Assembly (NCBI GenBank): GCA_029204225.1
Contig: CM055095.1
Location: 61,361,910 to 61,425,909 of the forward strand
DNA from: Diphasiastrum complanatum
Taxonomy: Eukaryota > Streptophyta > Lycopodiopsida > Lycopodiales > Lycopodiaceae
Length of the DNA stretch: 64,000 nt
Direction of reading: 5' to 3'
Part shown: piece by piece, positions 57,901 to 59,418 of the stretch
Position numbering within the stretch: position 1 is the stretch's first letter
How the letters are laid out: each line of letters opens with the position of its first letter
Notes under the pieces: model-generated
What the model was told of the DNA's origin: nothing
The model's input: the letters and a program-made list of their open reading frames with translations, nothing else
Database searches by the model: none
Program-made: the position numbers and the translations under genes

Positions 57901-57945
57901 CATCCAACTGTCTTCCATCCCTGGGTAGCTCTCAAGTATTATGTC
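3441..57945 (-). CDS. LRR-family protein of At1g15740 type; 13 exons, 5' end outside the window
   Basis: Thirteen minus-strand exons (57945-57735, 57386-57240, 33609-33535, 17412-17341, 14351-14280, 13652-13581, 13407-13336, 13064-12993, 11474-11403, 4892-4749, 4511-4440, 4203-4057, 3625-3441) join in one open frame of 470 codons plus stop. Every internal junction is phase 1. The product is a run of about 18-19 repeats of 24-25 residues with the pattern LxxLxxLxLxxxxIxDxGLxxL. This is the ribonuclease-inhibitor-like LRR class that forms a curved protein-binding solenoid. Motifs near the N-terminus ([13 protein letters not shown]), in the middle ([13 protein letters not shown]) and at the C-terminus ([17 protein letters not shown]) match my memory of the Arabidopsis At1g15740 family, which is about 585 residues long. 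Roughly 110 N-terminal residues are therefore missing here and should lie past 57945. The biochemical role of the family is not established. Two introns exceed 16 kb and are full of retrotransposons, yet no exon carries a stop or frameshift. Expression is inferred, not shown. Confidence 0.9.
3972..4053. repeat. Compound (TG)n(AG)n microsatellite at a splice donor
   Basis: About 19 TG units followed by about 22 AG units. On the gene's strand this is GTA followed by (CT)n then (CA)n, starting 4 nt into the intron after exon 12. Confidence 0.95.
4057..4203 (-). CDS. LRR gene exon 12 (147 bp, two repeats); donor abuts a CT array
   Basis: Acceptor GCATTTTCAG. The exon encodes [20 protein letters not shown] and [20 protein letters not shown]. 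The donor is G then GTACTCTCTC, and the intron continues as about 20 CT units and then about 19 CA units. Confidence 0.93.
4242..4438. repeat. Two (GA)n arrays with a 71-bp spacer, filling the intron between exons 11 and 12
   Basis: Arrays at 4242-4309 and 4380-4438 enclose a unique 71-bp sequence. Together they make up about 84% of this 236-bp intron. The right array directly touches the exon 11 donor. Confidence 0.95.
4440..4511 (-). CDS. LRR gene exon 11 (72 bp); donor abuts a CT array
   Basis: Acceptor CTGGTACAG. The exon encodes [20 protein letters not shown], the most conserved repeat of the family. The donor is C then GTCTCTCTCT: the CT repeat starts inside the donor consensus. Confidence 0.92.
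4749..4892 (-). CDS. LRR gene exon 10 (144 bp, two repeats)
   Basis: Acceptor TCTATTGCAG, donor GTAAGG, which is the best donor consensus in the gene. The exon encodes [19 protein letters not shown] and [19 protein letters not shown]. Confidence 0.93.
5153..5248. repeat. 48-bp tandem duplication
   Basis: Two adjacent 48-bp copies (5153-5200 and 5201-5248), differing at only a few positions, within the intron between exons 9 and 10. Confidence 0.9.
5249..9724 (+). other. Intron sequence, probable ancient LTR-element relic
   Basis: The sequence ATAACATGGTATAAGAAC at about 5913-5930 resembles an LTR end followed by an initiator-Met primer binding site. A diffuse series of broken frames follows on the plus strand to about 10.2 kb. 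No catalytic motif is readable, so the class is uncertain. The rest shows no gene. Confidence 0.25.
9733..9883. mobile_element. 151-bp foldback MITE with 8-bp target duplication (hAT-like)
   Basis: The ends are perfect 10-bp inverted repeats, CATAGTTGCA at 9733-9742 and TGCAACTATG at 9874-9883. They are flanked by the 8-bp direct repeat ACAAAATG at 9725-9732 and 9884-9891. The interior is rich in subterminal inverted motifs (GCGATTC and GAATCGC). An 8-bp duplication is typical of the hAT superfamily. There is no coding capacity. Confidence 0.8.
10536..10947. mobile_element. 412-bp foldback element with 10-bp flanking direct repeat (Mutator-like MITE candidate)
   Basis: The direct repeat TGCAAATAGG lies at 10526-10535 and 10948-10957. 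The arms are inverted: ACGGTTCTCAGAACCGT occurs near both ends. The centre is a near-perfect hairpin, with AAATGCCAA then CAGAAAAAGCAGATTTGT on the left and its complement on the right of a 6-bp loop near 10770. A 9-10 bp duplication fits the Mutator superfamily. The extreme termini do not pair perfectly. Confidence 0.65.
11403..11474 (-). CDS. LRR gene exon 9 (72 bp)
   Basis: Acceptor CTTATGGCAG, donor GTGATT. The exon encodes [19 protein letters not shown], the conserved LxLSDTEVG repeat of the family. Confidence 0.92.
12735..12914. repeat. GC-rich minisatellite next to exon 8's CT array
   Basis: Repeated GGTGGCCAGCGCTAGGGCTA and GGTGGCAGCGCGC blocks, plus GGCAGGCAG runs. Its base composition is unlike the AT-rich surroundings. 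It passes directly into (GC)n and then (GA)n. Confidence 0.85.
12915..12990. repeat. (GA)n microsatellite at the exon 8 donor
   Basis: About 38 GA units ending one base before the exon 8 donor dinucleotide on the gene's strand. Confidence 0.95.
12993..13064 (-). CDS. LRR gene exon 8 (72 bp); donor abuts a CT array
   Basis: Acceptor CTTACATGCAG. The exon encodes [20 protein letters not shown]. The donor is G then GTTCTCTCTC: the intron becomes a pure CT repeat two nucleotides after the GT. Confidence 0.9.
13336..13407 (-). CDS. LRR gene exon 7 (72 bp)
   Basis: Acceptor CTCTTGCAG, donor GTAGTG. The exon encodes [20 protein letters not shown], one repeat. The intron separating it from exon 6 is only 173 bp. 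Confidence 0.9.
13581..13652 (-). CDS. LRR gene exon 6 (72 bp)
   Basis: Acceptor GTATGCAG, donor GTGAGG. The exon encodes [20 protein letters not shown], one repeat, phase 1 on both sides. Confidence 0.9.
14280..14351 (-). CDS. LRR gene exon 5 (72 bp)
   Basis: Acceptor TTTTTACAG, donor GTTAGC. The exon encodes [20 protein letters not shown], which corresponds to the cysteine-containing repeat (GCxVTAACLD type) of the family. Confidence 0.9.
14352..15819. other. Intron between exons 4 and 5, right part, no gene seen
   Basis: AT-rich sequence with short unrelated frames only. No exon-like LRR segment, transposon domain or RNA gene is recognised. Confidence 0.5.
15820..16085 (-). pseudogene. 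LINE fragment (region between EN and RT)
   Basis: The minus-strand translation contains [19 protein letters not shown] followed by a proline-rich segment. This matches [18 protein letters not shown] of the LINE at 37.8 kb. Both ends are lost. It is the only recognised LINE piece in the window in the same orientation as the LRR gene. Confidence 0.6.
16086..17340. other. Intron remainder before exon 4, nothing recognised
   Basis: AT-rich, with frequent stop codons on both strands. Confidence 0.4.
17341..17412 (-). CDS. LRR gene exon 4 (72 bp)
   Basis: Acceptor TTTACTGCAG, donor GTGATA. The exon encodes [20 protein letters not shown], one 24-residue repeat, phase 1 on both sides. Confidence 0.9.
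18020..18478 (+). repeat. Probable degenerate 5' LTR
   Basis: It ends in ATCAAAACA directly before a primer-binding-site motif. Part of it (GACATATGGTCTTGGAGTGA) resembles the LTR of the minus-strand element at 24.9-28.6 kb (GACATATTACTGGAGAGTGG). The left boundary is approximate. Confidence 0.4.
18479..18490 (+). other. Primer binding site (initiator tRNA-Met)
   Basis: TGGTATCAAAGC is one base off the common plant LTR-element PBS TGGTATCAGAGC. It primes minus-strand DNA synthesis and places an LTR end at 18478. Confidence 0.6.
18652..19070 (+). pseudogene. Gypsy gag remnant with CCHC zinc knuckle
   Basis: The frame from 18652 contains [17 protein letters not shown], the same gag segment found intact in the minus-strand element ([18 protein letters not shown]). 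At about 19010-19060 a CX2CX4HX4C knuckle reads [14 protein letters not shown]. The two parts are in different frames. Gag packages the RNA; the knuckle binds nucleic acid. Confidence 0.7.
19149..19658 (+). pseudogene. Gypsy aspartic protease remnant
   Basis: A 169-codon frame contains [19 protein letters not shown]. The catalytic D(T/S)G has become DDGS with the flanking pattern kept, followed by DVILGKEWF, the usual second half of the fold. It ends in a stop before the RT. Confidence 0.75.
19869..20990 (+). pseudogene. Gypsy reverse transcriptase and RNase H remnant, split over several frames
   Basis: The pieces are [18 protein letters not shown] and [11 protein letters not shown] (RT palm), [20 protein letters not shown], then a break exactly where the YxDD box should be ([10 protein letters not shown]). 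[14 protein letters not shown] and [13 protein letters not shown] follow, then RNase H ([21 protein letters not shown]). The catalytic aspartates of the RT are lost in the frameshifted stretch near 20210-20225. Confidence 0.85.
21208..22490 (+). pseudogene. Gypsy integrase and chromodomain remnant
   Basis: The HHCC zinc domain reads [11 protein letters not shown] then [10 protein letters not shown] (21208-21400). Core pieces are [20 protein letters not shown] and [17 protein letters not shown]. The C-terminal part is [19 protein letters not shown], followed by the chromodomain [16 protein letters not shown] near 22400-22450. The chromodomain places it in the chromovirus branch; it normally directs integration to chromatin marks. 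It is broken by frameshifts near 21500, 21735 and 22155. Confidence 0.85.
22509..22521 (+). other. Polypurine tract
   Basis: AAGGGGGAGGGAA directly precedes the 3' LTR start; it is the plus-strand primer site. Confidence 0.7.
22522..22760 (+). repeat. 3' LTR of the chromovirus, truncated
   Basis: It starts GTTAGGGACCCAACTCCC and aligns with the second copy at 29775 (TGTTAGGGACTCAACCCC) for about 220 bp, up to GGTGGATGGT. No full copy exists upstream, so the 5' partner is missing or replaced. Confidence 0.6.
22761..23235. other. Intron sequence between the two chromovirus copies
   Basis: It holds a GC-rich stretch at about 23040-23150 with CTGGCCAGCCAG-type inverted motifs. No coding signal is recognised. 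Confidence 0.4.
23236..24900 (+). pseudogene. Second chromovirus copy, left part: gag, protease and RT scraps
   Basis: Gag shows [19 protein letters not shown] (about 23320-23380). A knuckle is split by a frameshift (AKSDNLC, then [12 protein letters not shown]). A protease relic carries the D to F/D changes [11 protein letters not shown]. Then [19 protein letters not shown] and FQYDVKYRK appear. Only short RT and RNase H pieces survive. It is a closer relative of the 18-22 kb copy than of the element inserted at 24.9 kb. Confidence 0.75.
24905..25320 (-). repeat. 3' LTR of the gag-protease element
   Basis: On the minus strand it includes a TATA-like CTATAAGTAGGG (about 25065) and CT-rich R/U5 sequence. 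It ends with a 31-36 bp direct duplication (24906-24975). The right 195 bp match 28426-28620. Confidence 0.65.
25321..25900 (-). other. Non-coding filler in place of RT and integrase
   Basis: It contains two diverged copies of a segment of about 55 bp (25493-25545 and 25576-25631, both with TAATAACCA(G/T)GAATGCCA). Long open stretches exist in several frames, but none resembles a polymerase or integrase. Confidence 0.55.
26430..26710 (-). pseudogene. Aspartic protease domain of the gag-protease element
   Basis: The minus strand reads [16 protein letters not shown] with the canonical catalytic DTGS, followed by [13 protein letters not shown]. The two halves lie in different frames (a break near 26560), so the domain is no longer intact. 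It would have processed the gag polyprotein. Confidence 0.75.
26905..26990 (-). pseudogene. CCHC zinc knuckle of the gag-protease element
   Basis: The minus strand reads [18 protein letters not shown], a perfect CX2CX4HX4C nucleocapsid motif, out of frame with the main gag ORF by a shift near 27030. Confidence 0.75.
27031..27936 (-). CDS. Gag capsid-like protein of the gag-protease element
   Basis: A clean ORF. The ATG at 27936 ([15 protein letters not shown]) is preferred over the one at 27990, because the latter adds only a basic, non-conserved leader. It encodes a coiled N-terminal part, a proline/glycine linker, then the retrotransposon gag core: [35 protein letters not shown] and YRYIAGL-like motifs. 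It forms virus-like particles. The frame ends before the zinc knuckle through a frameshift, so the final protein is truncated. Confidence 0.8.
   Translation of the reverse strand: MAHSPTPSETTQETLSDQFRRMDETLSGLVLCFDTVMTGFATMQSQIDSLQPHGPGKAPVFPSFGTPPPFGFPSSSTSQPGGGPIIPPNPSPGFFSRPPLPEPHFARDFRDRVQLATYSGSSDGNLLENWFAKVDTYFQIYPKTDPQKIQLAALHLDGRAATWWRVYRADPDREGLHLWHTFRRDLRHAMIDPQWLDRQRDTFRSLTQTSDLASYTDQFMELSYLFIDLQPTELISRYIAGLRGALRYDVSSFRPPTLVEAMSLASTLQHKYSDTLPSRFSRPHPSASSFPAASTLRLLVL
28085..28375 (-). repeat. Imperfect tandem repeats in the leader of the gag-protease element
   Basis: Three to four units of about 75-85 bp, each with the plus-strand motif TGGACAGCCTGCAAACAA or a variant, then GAAAA and GGACGAAAG. 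They lie between the 5' LTR and gag. Confidence 0.65.
28397..28415. repeat. Poly(A) run in the leader
   Basis: About 19 adenines, next to the truncated inner edge of the right LTR. It may mark the deletion or insertion that shortened this LTR. Confidence 0.8.
28426..28620 (-). repeat. 5' LTR of the gag-protease element, truncated
   Basis: Matches 25123-25320 with few differences. The half corresponding to 24905-25122 is missing. Confidence 0.7.
28621..29774 (+). pseudogene. Second chromovirus copy, right part: integrase scraps and chromodomain
   Basis: It resumes with [19 protein letters not shown] (RNase H end), then zinc-domain pieces, [13 protein letters not shown] and [11 protein letters not shown]. 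It then jumps straight to [16 protein letters not shown], so the integrase catalytic core has been deleted. A decayed chromodomain reads [20 protein letters not shown] (29660-29720). A polypurine-like stretch precedes the LTR. Confidence 0.75.
29775..30010 (+). repeat. 3' LTR of the second chromovirus copy
   Basis: Starts TGTTAGGGACTCAACC and shares about 220 bp with 22522-22740. The right boundary is unclear. Confidence 0.6.
30180..30570 (-). pseudogene. Copia RT and RNase H fragment
   Basis: The minus-strand pieces include [12 protein letters not shown] (YVDD box with the second D changed to Y), [18 protein letters not shown], then [18 protein letters not shown] and [10 protein letters not shown]. 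These are the RT end and the RNase H linker of a Ty1/Copia pol. Both ends are lost. Confidence 0.75.
30571..31299. other. Intron sequence, mostly unassigned
   Basis: Near 30880-30895 the minus strand reads ATGGTATCAGAGC, a Copia-type PBS motif, so an LTR boundary may lie close by. No LTR pair was found. Confidence 0.3.
31300..32060 (+). pseudogene. Gypsy RNase H and integrase fragment
   Basis: The plus-strand translation shows [20 protein letters not shown] (end of RNase H), [10 protein letters not shown] and a CTFCACDKS zinc-domain piece. It then shows [16 protein letters not shown], the conserved end of the integrase core. Several frameshifts are present. It belongs to a different Gypsy lineage from the chromovirus copies. 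Confidence 0.55.
32075..32215 (+). pseudogene. LINE endonuclease fragment
   Basis: [21 protein letters not shown] then IIDYLMG matches the endonuclease of the LINE at 37.5-37.6 kb ([16 protein letters not shown]). Confidence 0.7.
32216..33534. other. Intron sequence next to exon 3, nothing recognised
   Basis: AT-rich sequence. No transposon domain or exon-like LRR segment is seen apart from exon 3 itself. Confidence 0.4.
33535..33609 (-). CDS. LRR gene exon 3 (75 bp, one 25-residue repeat)
   Basis: Acceptor GACACCAG, donor GTACTT. The exon encodes [20 protein letters not shown]. It is an isolated 75-bp island: 23.6 kb of intron precedes it in transcript order and 16.1 kb follows. It is recognised because its sequence and phase fit exactly between exons 2 and 4. 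Confidence 0.9.
34190..34268 (+). pseudogene. 3' UTR and tail relic of a LINE
   Basis: GGAGACATTAGT, ACCTATGGGTACCA and GACATTAATAAA correspond in order to the 3' UTR of the LINE ending at 40.74 kb (GGAGACG, CCCATGGTTACCA, GACATTAATAAAG). The next LINE body starts immediately after it. Confidence 0.55.
34269..35805 (+). pseudogene. LINE copy A: RT and C-terminal domain, 5'-truncated
   Basis: It starts inside the RT with [20 protein letters not shown], then [20 protein letters not shown] and the catalytic [12 protein letters not shown] (YADD at 34571-34582). The C-terminal part contains [17 protein letters not shown] and decayed CCHC sequence. A frameshift near 34640 and several stops disable it. 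The RT would copy LINE RNA by target-primed reverse transcription. Confidence 0.85.
35806..36540 (+). pseudogene. LINE 3' fragment of the second (D) subfamily
   Basis: A second C-terminal domain follows copy A without a tail between them: [36 protein letters not shown] and [14 protein letters not shown]. It ends in a 3' UTR with a poly-C run at about 36357-36378. It is closer to the units at 45-56 kb than to copy A. Confidence 0.75.
36600..37000 (+). pseudogene. LINE B ORF1 relic (coiled coil and RRM-like domain)
   Basis: [20 protein letters not shown] looks like a heptad coil. It is followed, after a frame change, by [14 protein letters not shown] and [14 protein letters not shown], which match the ORF1 of copy C ([15 protein letters not shown]). 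ORF1 proteins of this kind bind LINE RNA. Confidence 0.6.
37002..37763 (+). CDS. LINE B APE-type endonuclease domain
   Basis: The 253-codon open stretch carries the endonuclease/exonuclease/phosphatase signature: [24 protein letters not shown] (catalytic D and N), SVVDYLMGS and the terminal [12 protein letters not shown] (catalytic SDH). The enzyme nicks target DNA to start reverse transcription. The N-terminal part with the first catalytic Asn/Glu is partly lost, and a stop at 37761 separates it from the RT. Confidence 0.8.
   Translation: METHKSPERGLPSFPGYRWDSVFRQETRSASGRGSGGVACLYREALHSSIDFIRHDEQARYTWTRIVGLDIGLDRDLFIAACYFPPESLSFSEGIRSPYQDLSPDIIRFLKRGHILLTGDFNARTSSRQTEFFDTTDQLRVRALDSDMLGVTRTSADSFGPTTSYGEHLLQFGEAHELAIYNGLPCWPHSDSYTCHPHSGGHSVVDYLMGSPSLVPTVSDFHIFPTTLSDHSFLSFDIGHLPPTHPSTLPTLT
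38026..39363 (+). pseudogene. LINE B reverse transcriptase with one in-frame nonsense codon
   Basis: The fingers and palm read [39 protein letters not shown] and [21 protein letters not shown] at 38788-38790 lies where sibling copies have CGA. The same frame then continues with [20 protein letters not shown] and [12 protein letters not shown] (catalytic YADD at 39031-39042). A frameshift follows near 39300. Confidence 0.85.
39364..40740 (+). pseudogene. LINE B C-terminal domain, 3' UTR and tail
   Basis: It contains [20 protein letters not shown] and [20 protein letters not shown], a CX2C...H...C zinc motif typical of plant LINE C-termini, and an acidic [13 protein letters not shown] segment. 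A serine/histidine-rich stretch precedes the UTR. The tail ATTAATAAAGCTTTC is at about 40714-40728. Confidence 0.75.
40728..40764. repeat. TTTC/(CT)n tail at the junction of LINE B and LINE C
   Basis: TTTCTTTCTTCTT passes into about 11 CT units. The next LINE starts directly at its right edge. Confidence 0.85.
41447..41749 (+). pseudogene. LINE C ORF1 RNA-binding domain
   Basis: [20 protein letters not shown] and [20 protein letters not shown] resemble the RRM-like domain of L1-type ORF1 proteins: an RGIP-type beta strand, then an FxxxE/D helix. Upstream (40700-41400) is a Pro/Ser/Ala-rich region with frameshifts. The frame stops before the endonuclease. Confidence 0.6.
41956..42720 (+). pseudogene. 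LINE C endonuclease domain
   Basis: [37 protein letters not shown] and [11 protein letters not shown] correspond to the copy B endonuclease with catalytic GDFN and SDH retained, but spread over three frames. Confidence 0.8.
42781..44905 (+). pseudogene. LINE C RT N-terminus fused to the C-terminal domain
   Basis: [20 protein letters not shown] then LGQAGFRV is followed within a few bases (43627) by [17 protein letters not shown]. Relative to copy B about 740 bp, including the [12 protein letters not shown] and YADD motifs, are missing. The remainder has the CX2C...H...C zinc motif ([18 protein letters not shown]) near 44240-44300. Confidence 0.75.
44936..45427 (+). pseudogene. LINE copy D: RT fragment
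   Basis: It starts directly at the tail of copy C with [18 protein letters not shown], then [18 protein letters not shown]. Beyond 45212 frames are shifted, and the YADD equivalent is reduced to LLYAWCV. Confidence 0.8.
45428..46918 (+). repeat. LINE D 3' unit: tandem copy 1 and truncated copy 2
   Basis: A 1041-bp segment (45428-46468) encoding [17 protein letters not shown] to [18 protein letters not shown]-type sequence is repeated directly. Copy 2 starts at 46469 with the same TTGTTATATGCATGGTGTGT and runs to 46918, where a Copia LTR begins. Offset measured at CCTTCATATC: 45461 versus 46502. Confidence 0.9.
46919..47235 (-). repeat. Copia 3' LTR (317 bp)
   Basis: On the minus strand it begins TGTTGAAGAGTAATGCC directly after a polypurine tract and ends at the TG/CA boundary in LINE sequence (GCAGCTA, then TGGAAAAC). 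It is unlike the LTR at 51327-51728. Confidence 0.75.
47230..47973 (-). pseudogene. Copia RNase H domain
   Basis: Contains [52 protein letters not shown] and [14 protein letters not shown] with the catalytic Asp/Glu residues in place. It removes RNA during reverse transcription. It is separated from the RT by the TAG at 48026 and a frameshift near 47985. Confidence 0.87.
47236..47244 (-). other. Copia polypurine tract
   Basis: AAGGGGGGG on the minus strand, immediately before the LTR start. Confidence 0.75.
48026..48418 (-). pseudogene. Copia RT continuation with altered active site
   Basis: In frame with the 826-codon ORF after one TAG. Motifs are [37 protein letters not shown] and [18 protein letters not shown]. 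The catalytic box is SVDD instead of the usual YVDD. It ends at a TAG at 48028-48026. Confidence 0.85.
48419..50899 (-). CDS. Copia pol: protease, integrase and start of RT (826 codons)
   Basis: Residues 22-33 hold the protease motif [12 protein letters not shown]. At 158-200 lies the GAG-pre-integrase zinc domain ([21 protein letters not shown]). At 216-335 lies the integrase core: [16 protein letters not shown] and GVADRKNRS, where the last catalytic Glu is Asp. At about 494-605 and 634-742 lie two copies of one linker segment ([23 protein letters not shown]). From 745 the RT begins ([38 protein letters not shown]). The ORF ends at a TAG where family members continue with Glu codons; the same frame goes on at 48406. 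Gag and the ordinary start are absent upstream. Confidence 0.88.
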   Translation of the reverse strand: MSEAVGCYELFSASTSEISEDCWYIDSGATQHMTSHREWFTQFDDTGVNSHVKLGDNSSYDIKGRGTVRVHLPSGNIGEIKNVLYVPGLKKNLLSVSAIAKQNMKVEFDDQKCLIKDKNKGYKVVVKGLLEGRLYKLDATTLDHQVCAASDSMESKIWHERFGHLNYKSLQVLKDNNMVIGLPNIVSSGKICEGCVMGKHHRMQFPKDGAYRAKEILELVHTDLCGPMQTESIGGASYFMIFVDDFSRKVWIYLLKYKSQAFKFFTQFKSLVEKQKGKQIKILRSDKGGEFISTEFQEFCKEHGIKRQFASTDTPQHNGVADRKNRSVVESARSMLRGKNLKNHLWGEAVSTTVYLLNRSPTKAVLNRTPEEAFTGIKPKVDHLRVFGCITYAHIPKDNRQKLDSKAIKCLFLGYDEEEKAYRLYNLTSKKVIMSRDVVFEESESSTLEDHEEDVFSPSSKTPIIDDVQEDTSPCDTASTQVIPRVCTRVDLGKRKERSRVFDTYSPSTSPTKKLPRWYFETIKDSQMLDEGESSQQGAKRLTRSSGHYHEDGEETHYAFMASVLDSEDPLFYEDAAKEQVWKTAMDEEFSSIMKNETWDLVELQPQVQEQLQEIEPTSSRPLSGQVLEAEVGDKRKTKTVPWDTWSPSTSPTARKKLPRWYWETIKEGQMMEEGESSEQGVRRSLRSHERQETNFALMFTILNADEPQFFHEAVKEKVWQHAMQEEYESIVKNDTWELTTLPEGKQPICCKWVYKTKFHANGTMDKYKARLAAKGYAQQEGLDYDETFTPVAKMTSIRIVLAIASYFDWDVHQMDVKSAFLNGHL
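50900..51314 (-). repeat. Leader with imperfect repeats in place of gag
   Basis: About three units of 60-67 bp with CTGCCTCAGATTA, CTGTCCA and TTAGCACCTGCCCTGAATCA. They are followed by shorter CACCAGATGTG-type repeats. No gag reading frame is present. Confidence 0.65.
51315..51326 (-). other. Primer binding site next to the 402-bp LTR
   Basis: The minus strand reads TGATATCAAAGC directly after the LTR end, a degenerate initiator-Met PBS. Confidence 0.65.
51327..51728 (-). repeat. Copia LTR (402 bp) with TGTTA...TAACA ends
   Basis: Minus strand TGTTAGAATTG to CGATTTTAACA, followed by a PBS, so it acts as a 5' LTR for sequence to its left. Its U5 end (GTGAGTACTAATAAGATTAG) resembles the LTR end at about 59350-59372. 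It interrupts the integrase of the Copia fragment to its right. Confidence 0.8.
51729..53600 (-). pseudogene. Copia fragment: gag, protease and partial integrase
   Basis: Gag (about 53390-52900) has [36 protein letters not shown] and [17 protein letters not shown] frameshift at a T run near 52920 precedes the CCHC knuckle [14 protein letters not shown] (about 52790-52840). Protease: [20 protein letters not shown]. Integrase: [19 protein letters not shown] and GVAERKNRS with catalytic residues kept. It is cut at 51728 by the 402-bp LTR. RT and RNase H are not attached to it. It is related to, but distinct from, the pol at 47-51 kb. Confidence 0.85.
53737..55788 (+). repeat. LINE D 3' unit: tandem copies 3 and 4
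   Basis: Copy 3 begins at 53737 with CACCCCTCTAGATCC and copy 4 at about 54761 (offset 1044 bp at CCTTCATATC, 53752 versus 54796). Both encode SYTYLGVVF(S/F)[21 protein letters not shown] and [20 protein letters not shown]-type sequence with the CX2C...H...C zinc motif, broken by shared stops. The shared stops show that duplication followed inactivation. Confidence 0.9.
55789..56275 (+). pseudogene. LINE D 3' UTR with poly-C run and tail
   Basis: C11 at about 55789-55799 sits at the same place as C19-22 in the 36.36-kb copy. The tail reads GACATTAATAAAGATCTTTG then TCTTCTTTCTCTCTCT (about 56232-56268). Confidence 0.75.
56276..56940 (+). pseudogene. LINE C-terminal fragment following the D tail
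   Basis: It starts right after the CT tail with sequence matching [20 protein letters not shown] of copy B, then [16 protein letters not shown] and [15 protein letters not shown]-type pieces in shifting frames. It ends near 56940 in a GGAGACGTTTCATACG-type 3' UTR without a recognisable tail. Confidence 0.65.
56941..57239. other. Intron end before exon 2, nothing recognised
   Basis: Ordinary AT-rich sequence between the last LINE scrap and the exon 2 donor. Confidence 0.5.
57240..57386 (-). CDS. LRR gene exon 2 (147 bp, two repeats)
   Basis: Acceptor TTAATGCAG, donor GTGGCC. The exon encodes [19 protein letters not shown] and [19 protein letters not shown], two LRRs in one exon with no intron between them. 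It lies immediately right of the 23.6-kb LINE-filled intron. Confidence 0.92.
57735..57945 (-). CDS. LRR gene, first exon visible in the window (211 bp)
   Basis: The acceptor is TTTGCCATCAG followed by GAC (phase 0). The exon encodes [14 protein letters not shown], the conserved entry into the LRR region, then two LRRs including [19 protein letters not shown]. No GT donor exists in the needed phase. The frame ends FLTT plus G, followed by GCATGA, so a GC donor is the only way to join exon 2 in phase 1. The preceding exon is not found between 57946 and 59019. Confidence 0.85.
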
Positions 57946-59019
57946 CTGATGGCAAACAACCACCACAATTTTGATTAGTTTGTCGGCAAGCCTTCAGCAC
58001 TCAAACCAACCAAATAGACGCAGTAGTTGGACAGGAACAAAGACACTTTGCATTCTCAATTTCTTCTGACACTCCAACAAGTTTGCATATTTCAAAAGAC
58101 AATTTTTTATCTTCAACCTTCAGCCCGATATAACAAAACTTTGAGCCACCAAAGTAACCTTTTTATAGTGAACCTCTTCCTCACCAGTGAATCAACATCC
58201 ATACCAAGCACAGATTTACCCACCAAACTCATGAACCAAAGAGTGTGATCATCGACACTTAACGCATGGTGTTCTAATGCTCGTAACTTGACTGATTTAG
58301 TGAGGCTCATACGGGATTGTCAGGGAGTTAACAAGAGAAGTTTGTAATGAGCTGACCTCTTATGACTATCTTACGTAGATATTTCCTGTTAAAATTTGAC
58401 ATAGCTAGCTCATTATTTTTATTCAAGATATACATTGTGAATCTTCATATAATACACCACACCTAGATAATGTTGTGAATCACTATGAGCTCCTTTGTTG
58501 TGGACTGCTTGATGTCGACAAGAGTCTCCCACATTGCCTTTGTAGGAGCATCTGCGTCTAGTGGTGGCATGTTGTCAGATCCCCACTTTGCGAACTTGTG
58601 TATAAGTAGGCTTGGATGGTTGAGACCCAAAACCTTCAGCCTGGCAAAATAGATTTGATTTCAGCCCACAGTGGGAGCAATGTTTTTGTGTGAAAGTGTT
58701 AAGGATATACAATGCACTTGGTACCGATATTATGAATATGATCTTCCCGTGGTGAGCTGGTGCATCATGCTTGAGTTGCGCTAGCCCAACCAGATTTGAT
58801 TCCCTTGTGATCCCTTGGGTTGATGACACCAAGAAGCACTATTACTATTGCCCTTCGAAAGTGTTGCCTTTTTCCTTTTCCAATTATACAATTGGGTTCC
58901 TTTATGATTTCTTAACAGAAAATAACATTTGAATAGATGGTGGAGGACACTCATTGATTAGCTTTTGATAATTGAAATGCTTGGGCTCTCATGGGAGAAC
59001 TCAAGTACATTGCCCATAG
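57946..59019. other. Intron or upstream region of the LRR gene, no exon found
   Basis: I looked for the N-terminal exon that should precede DIILESYPG and found none. On the minus strand 58640-58480 reads HKFAKWGSDNMPPLDADAP then MWETLVDIKQSTTKEL, an unidentified open stretch. An open frame at 58310-58113 is also unrecognised. Confidence 0.4.
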
Positions 59020-59406
59020 TGTTTGAAATTAATGTTGATTTTTAACCCCTTATGTTAATGGGCCATGCCTGCAAGCTATATTTAGGGACCCATGATATTT
59101 AGTTTAGCCATAGAATAATTTTGCATGTAGTAGGGCTTACAGACCAATTTTAGGATATATATATTTTTATTTAGTAATAGACATCAAAAATTACCAAGAA
59201 TAGGATCTGGAGTTAGGTTGACTTTTGCTAAGGCTATTAAAGTCTATATATGGACTGGCACGCTCACTCCCTCATTCCATTGTAGCCAGCCTCAGACTCA
59301 TGATCAATCTGAGATAATTTCCTTGCTCAATCATCTTGTTGTTGTGTGTGTGAATACTAATAAGATTGGTCTACTCCTCTTTTGAATTATTCTCATGATT
59401 CTGACA
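59020..59406 (+). repeat. 5' LTR of a Copia element (387 bp)
   Basis: Begins TGTTTGAAATTAATG and ends TTCTGACA, directly before a perfect PBS. It matches the 3' LTR starting at 63721 over GGCCATGCCTGC(A/G)AGCTAT, TTGCATGTAG(T/A)AGG and CTTTTGCTAAG. Confidence 0.85.
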
Positions 59407-59418
59407 TGGTATCAGAGC
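59407..59418 (+). other. Primer binding site (initiator tRNA-Met)
   Basis: TGGTATCAGAGC, the canonical plant Copia PBS, abuts the LTR end. Confidence 0.9.

Noticed and set aside
58113-58310. 65-codon minus-strand frame as the missing N-terminal LRR exon
   Set aside because: It contains no LRR motif, and the expected F-box-like LPRDISQ-type sequence of the family is not present. No matching splice sites were found.
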